From Flavobacteriales bacterium (lineage in GTDB: Bacteria; Bacteroidota; Bacteroidia; Flavobacteriales; CAJXXR01), in the NCBI GenBank assembly GCA_025210805.1, contig JAOAQX010000023.1, positions 1 to 64,000 on the forward strand: a stretch of DNA of 64,000 nucleotides, read 5' to 3'. The notes below the pieces were generated by a model. That model was not told where the DNA came from and searched no databases. It saw only the letters and a program-made list of their open reading frames with translations. The position numbers and the translations under genes are program-made. Of the stretch, positions 8,275 to 16,959 are shown one piece after another; position 1 is the first letter of the stretch; every line of letters starts with the position of its first letter.

Positions 8275-9333
8275 ATGCAAAAAATATTTTTTGTTTTATC
8301 AATTTCTATTTTACTAGGAAATCTTTCTAAGAGTTTTGCTCAAACAGGAGGAGGGAATTTTTCGATACTCAATCGTGTTGCCGATGCTCATTCGTTGGCA
8401 ATTGGAGGTAATGCCATGTTGAGTTTTGATTCAGACTTAGGGAAAGCTCTGTATAATCCAGCCTTACTTAATGAGAAAATGTTTGAAGCCGTTTCTTATG
8501 ATCATGTATTTTTAAATAGTGGAATTCATTTGTCTCAAATAGGATATGCACGTGAAAATAAAAAATTTGGTTTAAACCAAAGCTTTTCTTTACAAGTAGC
8601 AAACTATGGATCCATGATTCAGACAGATGTTGAAGGCAGACAACTAGGAACATTCACTCCTTATGACATTGTATTACAAACTGGGGTTTCAAAAAAGATT
8701 AATGAACAAATAGCTTTGGGCTTACAAGCTAAACTAATTCATTCTGGTATAACTAGCTTTAATTCTCAAGGATTTTATATTGATTTTTCGGGTATTTATA
8801 TTTCAAAAGATCAAAGAACTAAAGCCTCCATTTTGGTGAGAAATTTGGGTTTTGTTTTTAATAAATTTTCGGATAAAGCGCATACACAAAGTCCGTTAGA
8901 TATTGAGGTGAATATTTCGGGAAAACCAGAACATGCACCATTTAGATGGATGATTAGTTTTGAACAATTACAATCTCCTGATTTAAGGTACGATGATCCT
9001 GATAACTATGTTACTAACTCATTTGATGATTCTGTAACGGAAGATAGACCCTCTATAGGTAATACCGTTTTAAGACATTTAAGTGTGGGAGCAGAGTTGC
9101 TACTTACAGAGCATTTTAATGTTCGTTTGGGTTATGATTTTGGAAGAAGTGAGGAATTATCGGCAAAAGATGTCGGTAAAACGACTGGTTTTTCTTGGGG
9201 TTTTTCATTTAAAGTAGCCAAAAAATATAAACTAAACTACGGTAGATCTACTTATCATTTGGCAGGACCAATGAATGCTATTAGTTTACAAATAAACCTA
9301 AACGATTTTAAATCTAAAAAGAAGGAAATCTAA
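8275..9333 (+). CDS. porQ: type IX secretion system protein PorQ
   Basis: An outer-membrane beta-barrel protein of about 352 residues with a signal peptide at 1-22 (MQKIFFVLSI ... SFAQ). It has the PorQ-like N-terminus GGGNFSILNRVADAHSLAIGG and a beta-rich remainder ending in a strand (ISLQINL). In the T9SS, PorQ works with PorU, PorV and PorZ in the surface attachment complex that processes cargo. The window also contains porX and two T9SS cargo proteins. The ATG at 8275 was chosen because a TTG seven codons upstream precedes the signal peptide. The 3' end overlaps the opposing GNAT gene by 4 bp. Confidence 0.85.
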   Translation: MQKIFFVLSISILLGNLSKSFAQTGGGNFSILNRVADAHSLAIGGNAMLSFDSDLGKALYNPALLNEKMFEAVSYDHVFLNSGIHLSQIGYARENKKFGLNQSFSLQVANYGSMIQTDVEGRQLGTFTPYDIVLQTGVSKKINEQIALGLQAKLIHSGITSFNSQGFYIDFSGIYISKDQRTKASILVRNLGFVFNKFSDKAHTQSPLDIEVNISGKPEHAPFRWMISFEQLQSPDLRYDDPDNYVTNSFDDSVTEDRPSIGNTVLRHLSVGAELLLTEHFNVRLGYDFGRSEELSAKDVGKTTGFSWGFSFKVAKKYKLNYGRSTYHLAGPMNAISLQINLNDFKSKKKEI

Positions 9334-9788
9334 ATTTTTTCTCGATCCATTCTTACTAAAAGCCATTCTTTAAGTATATCCGCATCCTTTTTAAGATAAA
9401 AATCAATTGCTGGTTGATTCCAGTCAAGTACATTCCACTCTAATCGTGCTACCTGTTCTTTTCTGGCAATCTGTCGGGTAGTATTTAGTAACTGTTCGCC
9501 AATCCCATTTCCTCGATACTTTTCTGTAACGATAAGGTCTTCTAAATGCATTGTTTTCCCTTTCCAGGTAGAATACTTAAAAAAGTATAAAGATATCCCC
9601 ACAACTTTTGATTCATGAAGAGCGATAAGCGTATCGAAAATTTTATTTTCACTAAAACCATCCCTAATAAACTCCTCTAAAGTAACTTCTACTGCATCAG
9701 GCTCTCTTTCAAAAACGGCAAGTTCTTTTATTAACTCAAGAATTTCTGAGGCATGCTTTTCTTCAGCTTTTTGAATATGAATATTCAT
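9330..9788 (-). CDS. GNAT family N-acetyltransferase (diamine/thialysine type)
   Basis: 152 residues, single GNAT domain. HLEDLIVTEKYRGNGIGEQLL (about 82-102) carries the acetyl-CoA-binding Q/RxxGxG/A signature as RGNGIG. The pattern FEREPDAVEVT ... FDTLIA ... WKGKTMHLEDL ... WNVLDWNQPAIDFY resembles spermidine/thialysine acetyltransferases (SSAT2-like). An amine substrate is likely by family but unproven. It lies 4 bp downstream of cvpA on the same strand and ends inside the porQ stop. Confidence 0.85.
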   Translation of the reverse strand: MNIHIQKAEEKHASEILELIKELAVFEREPDAVEVTLEEFIRDGFSENKIFDTLIALHESKVVGISLYFFKYSTWKGKTMHLEDLIVTEKYRGNGIGEQLLNTTRQIARKEQVARLEWNVLDWNQPAIDFYLKKDADILKEWLLVRMDREKI

Positions 9789-9792
9789 TTTC

Positions 9793-10338
9793 TTAAATGT
9801 TTATATTAGAAAGTGTTTGTGGACTAAGGAGTTCTTCTATTTCCTCTAATCCAAGTATATCAAGTATTTGAGGAATCATGATAGTCATTGGGTCATATAA
9901 ATAACTTTGAGCTTTCAAGCTGTCTGTCATTAAATTTGGCATAAAAGAATTGAGTACTAGCAGAAGAAGTCCAATAATGATAAAAGAAGAAATAAAACCA
10001 AATGCAGCACCGCCTAATCTATTAACAAAAGAAAGGTTAGCGATTTCGAATAGATAATCCACCAGTTTTGCTATTAAGCTAATAGCAAGCATAATCGCAA
10101 GTAAGATCGTGATAAAAGCAACGACTGTTAAGGCGGTATTTCCTAGCTGAATATAGTTTTGTAGAAAATCTTTTACTTGACTCAAGAAAATAATGCCTCC
10201 AATAAATCCTAAAATCAAACCAAAGAATGAGGCAGCTTCAAGAATTAAACCTCTCCAAAAACCTTTTGCTATTGCTATAATAATTGGGATTGCAATGGCA
10301 TAATCTAACCAAGTAAAGGAATTGAGTAAATCGGTCAT
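9793..10338 (-). CDS. cvpA: CvpA family membrane protein
   Basis: 181 residues with four hydrophobic helices (about 15-30, 33-52, 64-88 and 105-128). The N-terminus FTWLDYAIAIPIIIAIAKGFWRGLILEAASF matches the CvpA pattern (D..i......Gf..G.i.e). In E. coli the homologue is needed for colicin V production and envelope homeostasis, and the biochemical role is unknown. It is the first gene of a short minus-strand unit with the GNAT gene, divergent from the 118-residue gene. Confidence 0.85.
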   Translation of the reverse strand: MTDLLNSFTWLDYAIAIPIIIAIAKGFWRGLILEAASFFGLILGFIGGIIFLSQVKDFLQNYIQLGNTALTVVAFITILLAIMLAISLIAKLVDYLFEIANLSFVNRLGGAAFGFISSFIIIGLLLLVLNSFMPNLMTDSLKAQSYLYDPMTIMIPQILDILGLEEIEELLSPQTLSNINI

Positions 10339-10384
10339 AATACTATAGAATAATGTAATTTTGCAATAAAATTAAACTATTTCA

Positions 10385-10741
10385 ATGAATTTGGAGGAAG
10401 TAAATCAAAAGTGGGAGCAAATTGTAGATTTTATGTCTCAAAAATTTGCCGATGGTGAGGAAAAATTAGATATGCAAGCTATTTTATTCTTTGTTGGAAT
10501 TCAAGAGCTTGGTCAAGGTTTTAGAGAGTTTTCTAAACAAGAGAAGATGGATTTATTACATATTGCTATTTGTAAGCTTTTATCAGAATATGGTTATTAT
10601 GATTTTGATAAAAAGGATGAGGATGGATGGCCTCATTACTTACCAAACAAAGAAATGCCTCCTTTGAGTCCCAAAAAACAAACGGAGCTCATGAAAGAGG
10701 CAATTGTAAATTATTTTGAAAAGGCTTCAATACCTTTTTAG
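10385..10741 (+). CDS. conserved hypothetical protein, 118 aa
   Basis: Soluble, acidic and mostly helical. No signal peptide or transmembrane segment is seen. The sequence (MNLEEVNQKWEQIVDFM ... GYYDFDKKDEDGWPHYLP) is not one I can assign to a functional family, although small proteins of this type are common in Flavobacteriales. It stands alone on the plus strand between the divergent cvpA and a convergent lipoprotein gene. Codon use is like its neighbours, so I take it as real. Confidence 0.75.
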   Translation: MNLEEVNQKWEQIVDFMSQKFADGEEKLDMQAILFFVGIQELGQGFREFSKQEKMDLLHIAICKLLSEYGYYDFDKKDEDGWPHYLPNKEMPPLSPKKQTELMKEAIVNYFEKASIPF

Positions 10742-10847
10742 AAATTATATCGATTACTTGTTAATACGCCTTTGTTTCACGCATTCACAAAGAGTTTTAA
10801 CCATGTATCGGTATTATACTGGTGAGTAAATTAACACCACAAATGTA

Positions 10848-11213
10848 TTACTCGGTAGGGTAGATATAAATCAATCTTTCGATGGTTTCATTAGCTTCTA
10901 GCTTAATATCTGCTTTACCGAATTTCCCTTCTTCTTGAACCGCTAATTTAAAGTGAATATTAGCTTCGTGTTTGAACTCAAAAGAGACTTTACCTTCTGC
11001 ATCACTTTTTTTAGTTTGTTCAATATCATCCAATAATTCTTTTGTAGGGTTTTCAATGAATACAGTAGATTCTACATGAACCCCTTCTTTAGGTAACTTA
11101 GTGGTATAATCCACTACACTTATATTTACTTTGTAAACATCAGCCTCCTTACAGGAGAAAATAAACATTGAAAGAATAAAAACGAAAGAAATTTTCTTTA
11201 AAATCTGCCACAT
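10848..11213 (-). CDS. small lipoprotein with Ig-like/carboxypeptidase-regulatory-like fold
   Basis: 121 residues from the ATG at 11213. The N-terminus is a lipoprotein signal ending FIFSC, with the lipid-attachment cysteine near residue 21. The rest is beta-rich, with VNISVVDYTTKLPKEGVHVES and a DAEGKVSFEF element, as in carboxypeptidase-regulatory-like or transthyretin-like beta sandwiches. A structural rather than enzymatic role is likely. The upstream 11-residue extension is rejected because it would precede the signal. Confidence 0.7.
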   Translation of the reverse strand: MWQILKKISFVFILSMFIFSCKEADVYKVNISVVDYTTKLPKEGVHVESTVFIENPTKELLDDIEQTKKSDAEGKVSFEFKHEANIHFKLAVQEEGKFGKADIKLEANETIERLIYIYPTE

Positions 11214-11423
11214 AATGTAATAGTCTAAATACTTGTTGAAAAACAAATATAGTAATATATAATAGGATTAACAACCGAAGAATCATGAAAAAACCGCTTC
11301 TTCTAGATTTTATTGTGGATTTAATGGGATAATGGAGGTCTGAATGCCTATTTTTTTGGATATTTGCCAAACACGAAAAATGTCGTTTATCAAGAAATAT
11401 GCTTTAAAACAAAATCGGAGAGA

Positions 11424-12449
11424 ATGCTAGAGAAAGTTGACGAATTACATAAAGAAATAGCTGATTATCAGGTGAAATCTATTGAAGATGTTGAATCTTT
11501 TAGAATTCACTTTTTGGGTGCCAAAAACGGATTAGTTTCCGCACTTTTTAATGAGTTTAAGAATGTGCCTAATGATCAAAAGAAAGTTTTTGGGCAAAAA
11601 TTGAATGCTTTAAAGAAATTTGCGAATGAGCGTCTTCAAGAACTCAAAAATTCTTTTGAAGAGCAGCAAATTCTTCAAGGAAGTCCCGAAGATTTAACGC
11701 TTCCAGGGATTGCTTTACCTCTTGGTTCTCGCCATCCTATTTCTTTAGTGAAAAACGAAATAGTATCCATTTTTAAGAAAATAGGTTTTTCTATTTCAGA
11801 AGGAAATGAAATAGAGGATGATTGGCATAATTTCACGGCTTTAAATCTACCCGAAGAACACCCTGCAAGAGATATGCAGGATACATTTTTTGTGCAAACA
11901 AATCCTGACTGGATGTTGAGAACGCATACTTCTTCTGTTCAAATAAGACACATGGAAAAAACGGAAGTTCCGATAAGAACTATTTCTCCTGGTCGTGTTT
12001 TTAGAAATGAAGCAATTTCGGCAAGAGCCCATTGTATTTTTCACCAAATAGAGGGATTATATATTGATGAAAATGTTTCTTTTGCAGATCTTAAACAGAC
12101 TTTACTATATTTTGTTCAAGAATTTTTTGGTAAAGAAAGTAGAATACGCTTAAGACCGTCTTATTTTCCTTTTACAGAACCAAGTGCAGAGGTTGATGTT
12201 TACTGGGGATTAGAAACAGAGGCTGATTACAGAATAACAAAAGGTACAGGTTGGCTAGAAATTATGGGATGTGGTATGGTAGATCCTAATGTCCTTAAAA
12301 ACGTAAACATAGACCCAGAAAAATATTCAGGTTTTGCTTTTGGAATGGGACTAGAAAGAATAGCAATGCTCAAATATCAAATTGATGATTTAAGAAAGTT
12401 TTTTGAAAACGATACCCGTTTTTTAGAACAGTTTAAAGGAGCATTTTAG
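11424..12449 (+). CDS. pheS: phenylalanyl-tRNA synthetase alpha subunit
   Basis: About 341 residues, catalytic subunit of the alpha2-beta2 class II synthetase charging tRNA-Phe. The N-terminal coiled coil (1-80) is followed by class II motif 2 (FRNEAISARAHCIFHQIEGLYID) and motif 3 (GFAFGMGLERIAMLKY). The ATG at 11424 (MLEKVDELHKEI) fits the family start, and the frame open upstream is not expected to be translated. pheT is not adjacent, so the subunits are encoded apart. A strong terminator follows at 12489. Confidence 0.97.
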   Translation: MLEKVDELHKEIADYQVKSIEDVESFRIHFLGAKNGLVSALFNEFKNVPNDQKKVFGQKLNALKKFANERLQELKNSFEEQQILQGSPEDLTLPGIALPLGSRHPISLVKNEIVSIFKKIGFSISEGNEIEDDWHNFTALNLPEEHPARDMQDTFFVQTNPDWMLRTHTSSVQIRHMEKTEVPIRTISPGRVFRNEAISARAHCIFHQIEGLYIDENVSFADLKQTLLYFVQEFFGKESRIRLRPSYFPFTEPSAEVDVYWGLETEADYRITKGTGWLEIMGCGMVDPNVLKNVNIDPEKYSGFAFGMGLERIAMLKYQIDDLRKFFENDTRFLEQFKGAF

Positions 12450-12488
12450 GAAGAATATACCTATTGGATAGGGCTTTAATATTATATA

Positions 12489-12520
12489 ATCCTTGATGAA
12501 ATTCATCAAGGATTTTTTTT
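12489..12520 (+). terminator. intrinsic terminator after pheS
   Basis: An 11-bp stem (ATCCTTGATGA/TCATCAAGGAT) with a short loop is followed by eight T. It lies about 40 bp downstream of the pheS stop. Confidence 0.9.
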
Positions 12521-12534
12521 GTGAAAATGTTTGC

Positions 12535-12568
12535 AAAAAAAAAGTAGATTGTCTTTAGACAATCTACT
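12535..12568 (-). terminator. intrinsic terminator for the cyclase-DUF4296-pyrC operon
   Basis: A perfect 11-bp stem (AGTAGATTGTC/GACAATCTACT, loop of 4) is followed on the minus strand by nine T. It faces the pheS terminator 15 bp away, so the two convergent units are separated by back-to-back terminators. Confidence 0.88.
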
Positions 12569-12778
12569 AAAACTGATATGAACGTTTAGCAATTCCTAAA
12601 TAGAATTACTTAACACTTCGAAATTATGCAAATTTTGATGAATATGGTAACAATTGTATTTAAAACAATAAAAAAACTAATTAATCTTTTTAAAAAGATA
12701 ACAGCGTGCTAACTTAGTTGCAATAAGGGGTTGTTGTATTTATGTTATTTGTATTTAGTTGTGATAATATCAATTGTT
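12569..12778. other. 210-bp untranslated stretch before the minus-strand terminator
   Basis: No reading frame, tRNA or recognisable RNA family is seen between the cyclase stop and its terminator. The stretch is A+T-rich. It contains a weak promoter-like TACAATTG on the minus strand and may be a long 3' UTR or hold a small RNA ending at the terminator. Confidence 0.4.
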
Positions 12779-13540
12779 TTATTGTTTTCCCTCCAGTGTT
12801 AGAGGGTATAGAAGAATTCTACTTGGTGAAGCATCAGATGCAAATCTTGGGAAACTTATGTTAATGAGGTAGTTTCCGTCTGGAATATCGTTTTTAATAA
12901 AAACCATTTCTGTTATGGAATGATACTTTCGAATATTCCCATTAAAATTCCAAAAGGCTTTATGTCCTGCGAGTTTACCGTTATCTTTTTCTTTGTCAAT
13001 AGAAGGAAGATCCACCAATAAATGTTTTACACCTATTTGAACGAGGTACTCTATCGCTTCTTGTTCAAAATATGGAGGATTTGTATTTGAGTAATTAATG
13101 GACTTTTTAAGAGAATCATTCGGGAATGTTCTTACTACAAGGGCTGTATTTAAGTTTGTATCAGCAATCGCATTCTGAATTCTTTCTTTTGTGACTACTA
13201 AGTCTTCATTTTTATTTTCCAGTTCAACGGTAATTAGCGATCCTTCATACATACCTGGCTGAATAAATTGATCAACAGTGTTCATACCTCTAGAAATATG
13301 CCCGAAACATTCTGTATGTGTTCCATGGGCGTGAGGGTTAAACTGAATATTTCTGAAGTTTACTGAAGCTCCAGAATCAACTTCTCCAACAAAATCTCCC
13401 ATTTTTACAGGGTCAATTTTTAGATGATCCAAATACCAAGCAAGTACTGAATCTGAACTATTCATTGGGATAGAAATGTCTATTGGTTTAGATAAATCTA
13501 CTTGATAAGTTTTATTGTTTAATTGTAATTGTGCTATCAT
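12779..13540 (-). CDS. cyclase family protein (kynurenine formamidase-like)
   Basis: 253 residues of the PF04199 metal-dependent hydrolase family, which includes bacterial kynurenine formamidase and isatin hydrolase. The family motif HxGTHxDxPxH appears as HAHGTHTECFGH near residues 71-82, with Glu in place of the usual Asp and Phe-Gly in place of the Pro region. A conserved VVRT and LLVDLPSID segment follows. The substrate is uncertain. It overlaps the end of DUF4296 by 29 bp and is the last gene of the pyrC operon. Confidence 0.82.
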   Translation of the reverse strand: MIAQLQLNNKTYQVDLSKPIDISIPMNSSDSVLAWYLDHLKIDPVKMGDFVGEVDSGASVNFRNIQFNPHAHGTHTECFGHISRGMNTVDQFIQPGMYEGSLITVELENKNEDLVVTKERIQNAIADTNLNTALVVRTFPNDSLKKSINYSNTNPPYFEQEAIEYLVQIGVKHLLVDLPSIDKEKDNGKLAGHKAFWNFNGNIRKYHSITEMVFIKNDIPDGNYLINISFPRFASDASPSRILLYPLTLEGKQ

Positions 13541-13901
13541 TGGGCCAGAAATTTGATTCCTCTTTTTTTATATCTGCTTCGAGTTCTTCAAGAAGTGGTT
13601 TGAACTGTTTTTTACTGATGTAGCATTCAGTACTCGATTCTATATCTGCTTTTTCTACTTGGTGTTTGTGGTAGATAAAAGCATAAGATTCATCAAGGCT
13701 CAAACTATCATAAGGAGACACTAAAGCACTGTTCTTAAAAGCTGTTTCAAAGAGATAAACATCTTTTAAAACAGCTTTTAGTTTATTTTGCTCTAGTTTA
13801 CATTCTACTATATTGTTATCTTGATTGTTACAAGATAGTGATAAAAATAGAATTGCCCAAATAAGGATTTTATTTGCGATCAAAAGTGAGTCTTTTTCCA
13901 T
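13512..13901 (-). CDS. DUF4296 domain lipoprotein
   Basis: 129 residues from the ATG at 13901. It has a lipoprotein signal peptide (ILIWAILFLSLSC) with the modified cysteine near residue 24, then a DUF4296-type helical region (LKDVYLFETAFKNS ... DESYAFIYHKHQVEKADIESS). The family function is unknown. In Flavobacteriales a DUF4296 gene is often found beside pyrC, as here. It overlaps the pyrC end by 32 bp and the cyclase start by 29 bp. Confidence 0.78.
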   Translation of the reverse strand: MEKDSLLIANKILIWAILFLSLSCNNQDNNIVECKLEQNKLKAVLKDVYLFETAFKNSALVSPYDSLSLDESYAFIYHKHQVEKADIESSTECYISKKQFKPLLEELEADIKKEESNFWPNDSTITIKQ

Positions 13902-15204
13902 GACCAATTCCTTGGATTTCCCCGTTTTTATAAACGATTTTTCCATTAACGAAGGTCGTTGTTACTGCATGTTTAAAAGTTCTTCCTTCAAAAGGAGACC
14001 ATCCGCATTTATAAAGAAGATTGTCCTTTGAAACTTCCCAATCTTTTTTCTCTACCAAAACGATATCTGCATAATATCCTTCTCTAAGAAAACCTCTTTC
14101 TTCAAGTTGGAAGCATACAGCAGGAGCGTGACTCATTTTTTCTACAACTTTTTCATAGCTTATTTTACCTTCTGTTACGGCATCTAGCATGAGTGGGAGT
14201 GCGTGCTGAACGAGTGGACCTCCACTAGGTGCTTTTAGGTAGGAATTAGATTTTTCTTCTAAAGTATGTGGAGCGTGATCTGTAGCAATAATGTCTAGTC
14301 TGTCATCCAACAGTGCTTTCCATAATTCGTCTTGGTCTGCTTGAGATTTTACCGCAGGATTCCATTTTATAAAAGTTCCTTTTTCATCATACTGACTGTC
14401 GTCAAAGTTCAAGTGGTGCACACATACTTCGGAGGTTATTCTCTTTTCTGAAAGTGGTTTTTCGTTGGTGAAAAGATGTGTTTCTTTAGCCGAAGAAATA
14501 TGAAGAATATGGAGTCTTGCATTGTGCTTTTTTGCCAATTCTACTGCCTTTGAAGAACTAATATAGCAGGCTTCTTCATCTCGAATTATCGGATGTTGTC
14601 TTATCGGGATTTCTTCACCAAATTCCTCAATAGCTTTTTGAGTGTTTTTTCTAATCGTTGCTTCATCTTCACAATGTGTCGCAATTAGCATGGGAACTTT
14701 AGAGAAAATATTCTCTAATGTTTCTGTACTATCTACCAGCATATTTCCAGTAGAAGATCCCATAAAGACTTTTACTCCAGCTACATTTTTTGGATTTGTT
14801 TTGAGGACTTCTTCAATATTGTCATTACTAGCTCCCATGAAGAAGGAGTAGTTAACGTAACTATTGTTTTTTGCAATATTAAACTTATCCTCAAGAAGTT
14901 CTTGAGTAAGTGTTTGCGGGTTTGTATTTGGCATTTCCATAAAACTGGTGATTCCACCAGCTGCTGCTGCCGCACTTTCTGTTTTTATCTCAGCTTTGTG
15001 AGTCAGTCCAGGTTCTCTAAAATGAACTTGGTCATCAATCACTCCAGGTAAAAGAATTTTCCCTTTAGCATCAATAATTTCTGCTTCAGAATCGTTGATG
15101 TTTTTTGCGATTTGCTTAATTCTTTCTCCTTCTATGAGAAGATCCGCTTCAATTGCATTTCCTTCGTTAACAATTGTAGCGTTTTTTATTAAAATTTTAT
15201 GCAT
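13870..15204 (-). CDS. pyrC: dihydroorotase
   Basis: 444 residues, class I dihydroorotase of the amidohydrolase superfamily, closing carbamoyl-aspartate to dihydroorotate in pyrimidine synthesis. The metal motif DDQVHFREPG (about 57-66) contains the HxR, with further ligands in HCEDE, HILHIS and ATDHAPHT. The length fits class I. pyrE lies about 23 kb away, so the pathway is dispersed. Its start overlaps the preceding glycosyltransferase gene by 8 bp. Confidence 0.95.
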   Translation of the reverse strand: MHKILIKNATIVNEGNAIEADLLIEGERIKQIAKNINDSEAEIIDAKGKILLPGVIDDQVHFREPGLTHKAEIKTESAAAAAGGITSFMEMPNTNPQTLTQELLEDKFNIAKNNSYVNYSFFMGASNDNIEEVLKTNPKNVAGVKVFMGSSTGNMLVDSTETLENIFSKVPMLIATHCEDEATIRKNTQKAIEEFGEEIPIRQHPIIRDEEACYISSSKAVELAKKHNARLHILHISSAKETHLFTNEKPLSEKRITSEVCVHHLNFDDSQYDEKGTFIKWNPAVKSQADQDELWKALLDDRLDIIATDHAPHTLEEKSNSYLKAPSGGPLVQHALPLMLDAVTEGKISYEKVVEKMSHAPAVCFQLEERGFLREGYYADIVLVEKKDWEVSKDNLLYKCGWSPFEGRTFKHAVTTTFVNGKIVYKNGEIQGIGHGKRLTFDRK

Positions 15205-15952
15205 CTTTTTGTTTGTACTTTCTAAAGAAACTTTTCCACTTCAGTAGCCATATTCCGAAAACAGCTTCTTTGAATATTTTCATACTCATTTTAGAAACTC
15301 CATTGATTCTATCAGTAAAAATCACAGGGACTTCCACAATTTTAAACCCATGTTTCCAAGCTGTATATTTCATTTCTATTTGAAATGCGTAACCTATGAA
15401 TTTGATTTTTTCAAAATCAATCATTTCCAAGACATTTCTGTGGTAACATTTGAAACCTGCTGTGGTATCAAAAATAGGAACTCCTAAAATTATTTTCACA
15501 TATTTTGATGCAAAAAAGGACATGAGTACTCTTCCAACAGGCCAGTTAACCACATTCAGAGTATTGTTCATATACCGAGAACCCACAGCTAAATCTGCAT
15601 CTGTTTGTTCCACTTGATAGAGAAGTCTATCTAGATCATCTGGATTATGCGAAAAATCGCAATCCATTTCAAAAATATAGTCATAACCATGATCCAATGA
15701 CCATTGAAAACCTTCTAAATAGGCTGTTCCAAGTCCCAATTTTCCTTTTCGTTCTTTTATGTGAAGACGATCTGGATAGGTCTTTTGAAGTCCTTTAACA
15801 ATTTCCGCGGTACCATCAGGAGATCCATCATCCACAATCAAAATGTGATAGTGTGTAGGAAAAGAAAAAACTTTATGGATAATTCCCTCAACGTTTTCTT
15901 TTTCGTTGTAGGTAGGTATAATGACTATTTTATTATTCAAATTCTGCTTCAT
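15197..15952 (-). CDS. polyprenol-phosphate mannosyltransferase-like GT2
   Basis: About 251 residues similar to dolichol/polyprenol monophosphomannose synthases, which load mannose from GDP-mannose onto a lipid carrier. Motifs are IIPTYNEKENVEGI, VDDGSPDGTAE and the catalytic EMDCDFSHNPDDL, followed by GSRYMNNTLNVVNWP. No C-terminal membrane domain is present, so it is the short soluble form. The frame opens at a GTG, but the ATG two codons later (15952) is preferred. It is co-transcribed with pyrC (8-bp overlap). Confidence 0.88.
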   Translation of the reverse strand: MKQNLNNKIVIIPTYNEKENVEGIIHKVFSFPTHYHILIVDDGSPDGTAEIVKGLQKTYPDRLHIKERKGKLGLGTAYLEGFQWSLDHGYDYIFEMDCDFSHNPDDLDRLLYQVEQTDADLAVGSRYMNNTLNVVNWPVGRVLMSFFASKYVKIILGVPIFDTTAGFKCYHRNVLEMIDFEKIKFIGYAFQIEMKYTAWKHGFKIVEVPVIFTDRINGVSKMSMKIFKEAVFGIWLLKWKSFFRKYKQKDA

Positions 15953-16011
15953 GCTCACAAATAAAGTAACAAATATAGTTTATTTTTAAGGAATGCTTTT
16001 GATAAAAAAGC

Positions 16012-16959
16012 TTAATTTCTTTGAGTTTTTCTAAAGGTTTTTTCAGCTTTGTCAAGTACAAATTCTGTATAATCCGTTGATTTTTGCCTGCCACAATCTA
16101 AAAACCATACGTTTTCGTAATTTTTCTTAATTTTTCTCATCCAGGTCATTTGTCTTTTTGCAAATTGATGAATGGCTGTTGCTAATTTTTGTTCTAATTC
16201 AGTTTTGTTATATTTTCCCGCTAAAAAAGCATTCACAAAACGATATTCTAAACCCAAATAATCCATTCTATCTGACGAAATTCCTTTATTTAGAAAATAA
16301 TCAACTTCTTCAATAAGACCATTTTCTAATCTTTGTTTTAATCTTTTGTTTATTTTTTCTCTTCTAATTTCGGCATCAGAAAAACAAATGAAGAAATAGG
16401 GTTGAAAATTAGGTAAGTTATTTTGGGGTAGGGGATTGTTTTTTAAAAAGTCATGAATTTCTATGGCTCTCACTAATCTTTTATGAGAATCGGAATCTAC
16501 GGAATATTGTAAATTATAGTTCTTTAATACTTCCTGTAATGCCTTTTTTTCTTGAGATTCAAGTTGTTCCCTTAGTTTTATGTTTTTGGGTATTTGTGTA
16601 AAGACACCCGGATTGTATATCGCATCAAGGTATTGTGCACTTCCTCCACAATGGATGATGTTTTGATCTTTTCCTTGAAGATTTTCCCAAACAGAAAGAA
16701 AATCTTTTTTATAACGTTCAATATGATAACTTTCTTCAGGAGCTACGATATCAATTAGTTCATAAGGGATCTTTTTTCCATTATATTCATATTCTTCCAA
16801 GTCTTTTCCTGTTCCTATATCAAGTCCTTGATATACTTGTCTTGAATCTGCACTTATAATGGTTGCTTGTGTTTCATAGGCTAGAGAAACCGCTAATTGA
16901 GTTTTTCCTGATGCTGTCGGACCTGTGATGATAGGAATTAAATGAGTCTTTTTAGCCAT
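16012..16959 (-). CDS. miaA: tRNA dimethylallyltransferase
   Basis: 315 residues. It adds the isopentenyl group to A37 of tRNAs reading UNN codons. P-loop GPTASGKT is near residues 13-20, SADSRQVYQGLDIGTGK near 40-56, and HCGGSAQYLDA and YLGLEYR are also family motifs. The length is typical. Its first 8 bp overlap the end of the upstream 254-residue gene. Confidence 0.95.
   Translation of the reverse strand: MAKKTHLIPIITGPTASGKTQLAVSLAYETQATIISADSRQVYQGLDIGTGKDLEEYEYNGKKIPYELIDIVAPEESYHIERYKKDFLSVWENLQGKDQNIIHCGGSAQYLDAIYNPGVFTQIPKNIKLREQLESQEKKALQEVLKNYNLQYSVDSDSHKRLVRAIEIHDFLKNNPLPQNNLPNFQPYFFICFSDAEIRREKINKRLKQRLENGLIEEVDYFLNKGISSDRMDYLGLEYRFVNAFLAGKYNKTELEQKLATAIHQFAKRQMTWMRKIKKNYENVWFLDCGRQKSTDYTEFVLDKAEKTFRKTQRN

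Noticed and set aside
10339-10384. toxin-antitoxin pair near the 118-residue gene
   Set aside because: The neighbouring genes are cvpA and a lipoprotein. No partner of suitable size overlaps, and no toxin fold is seen.
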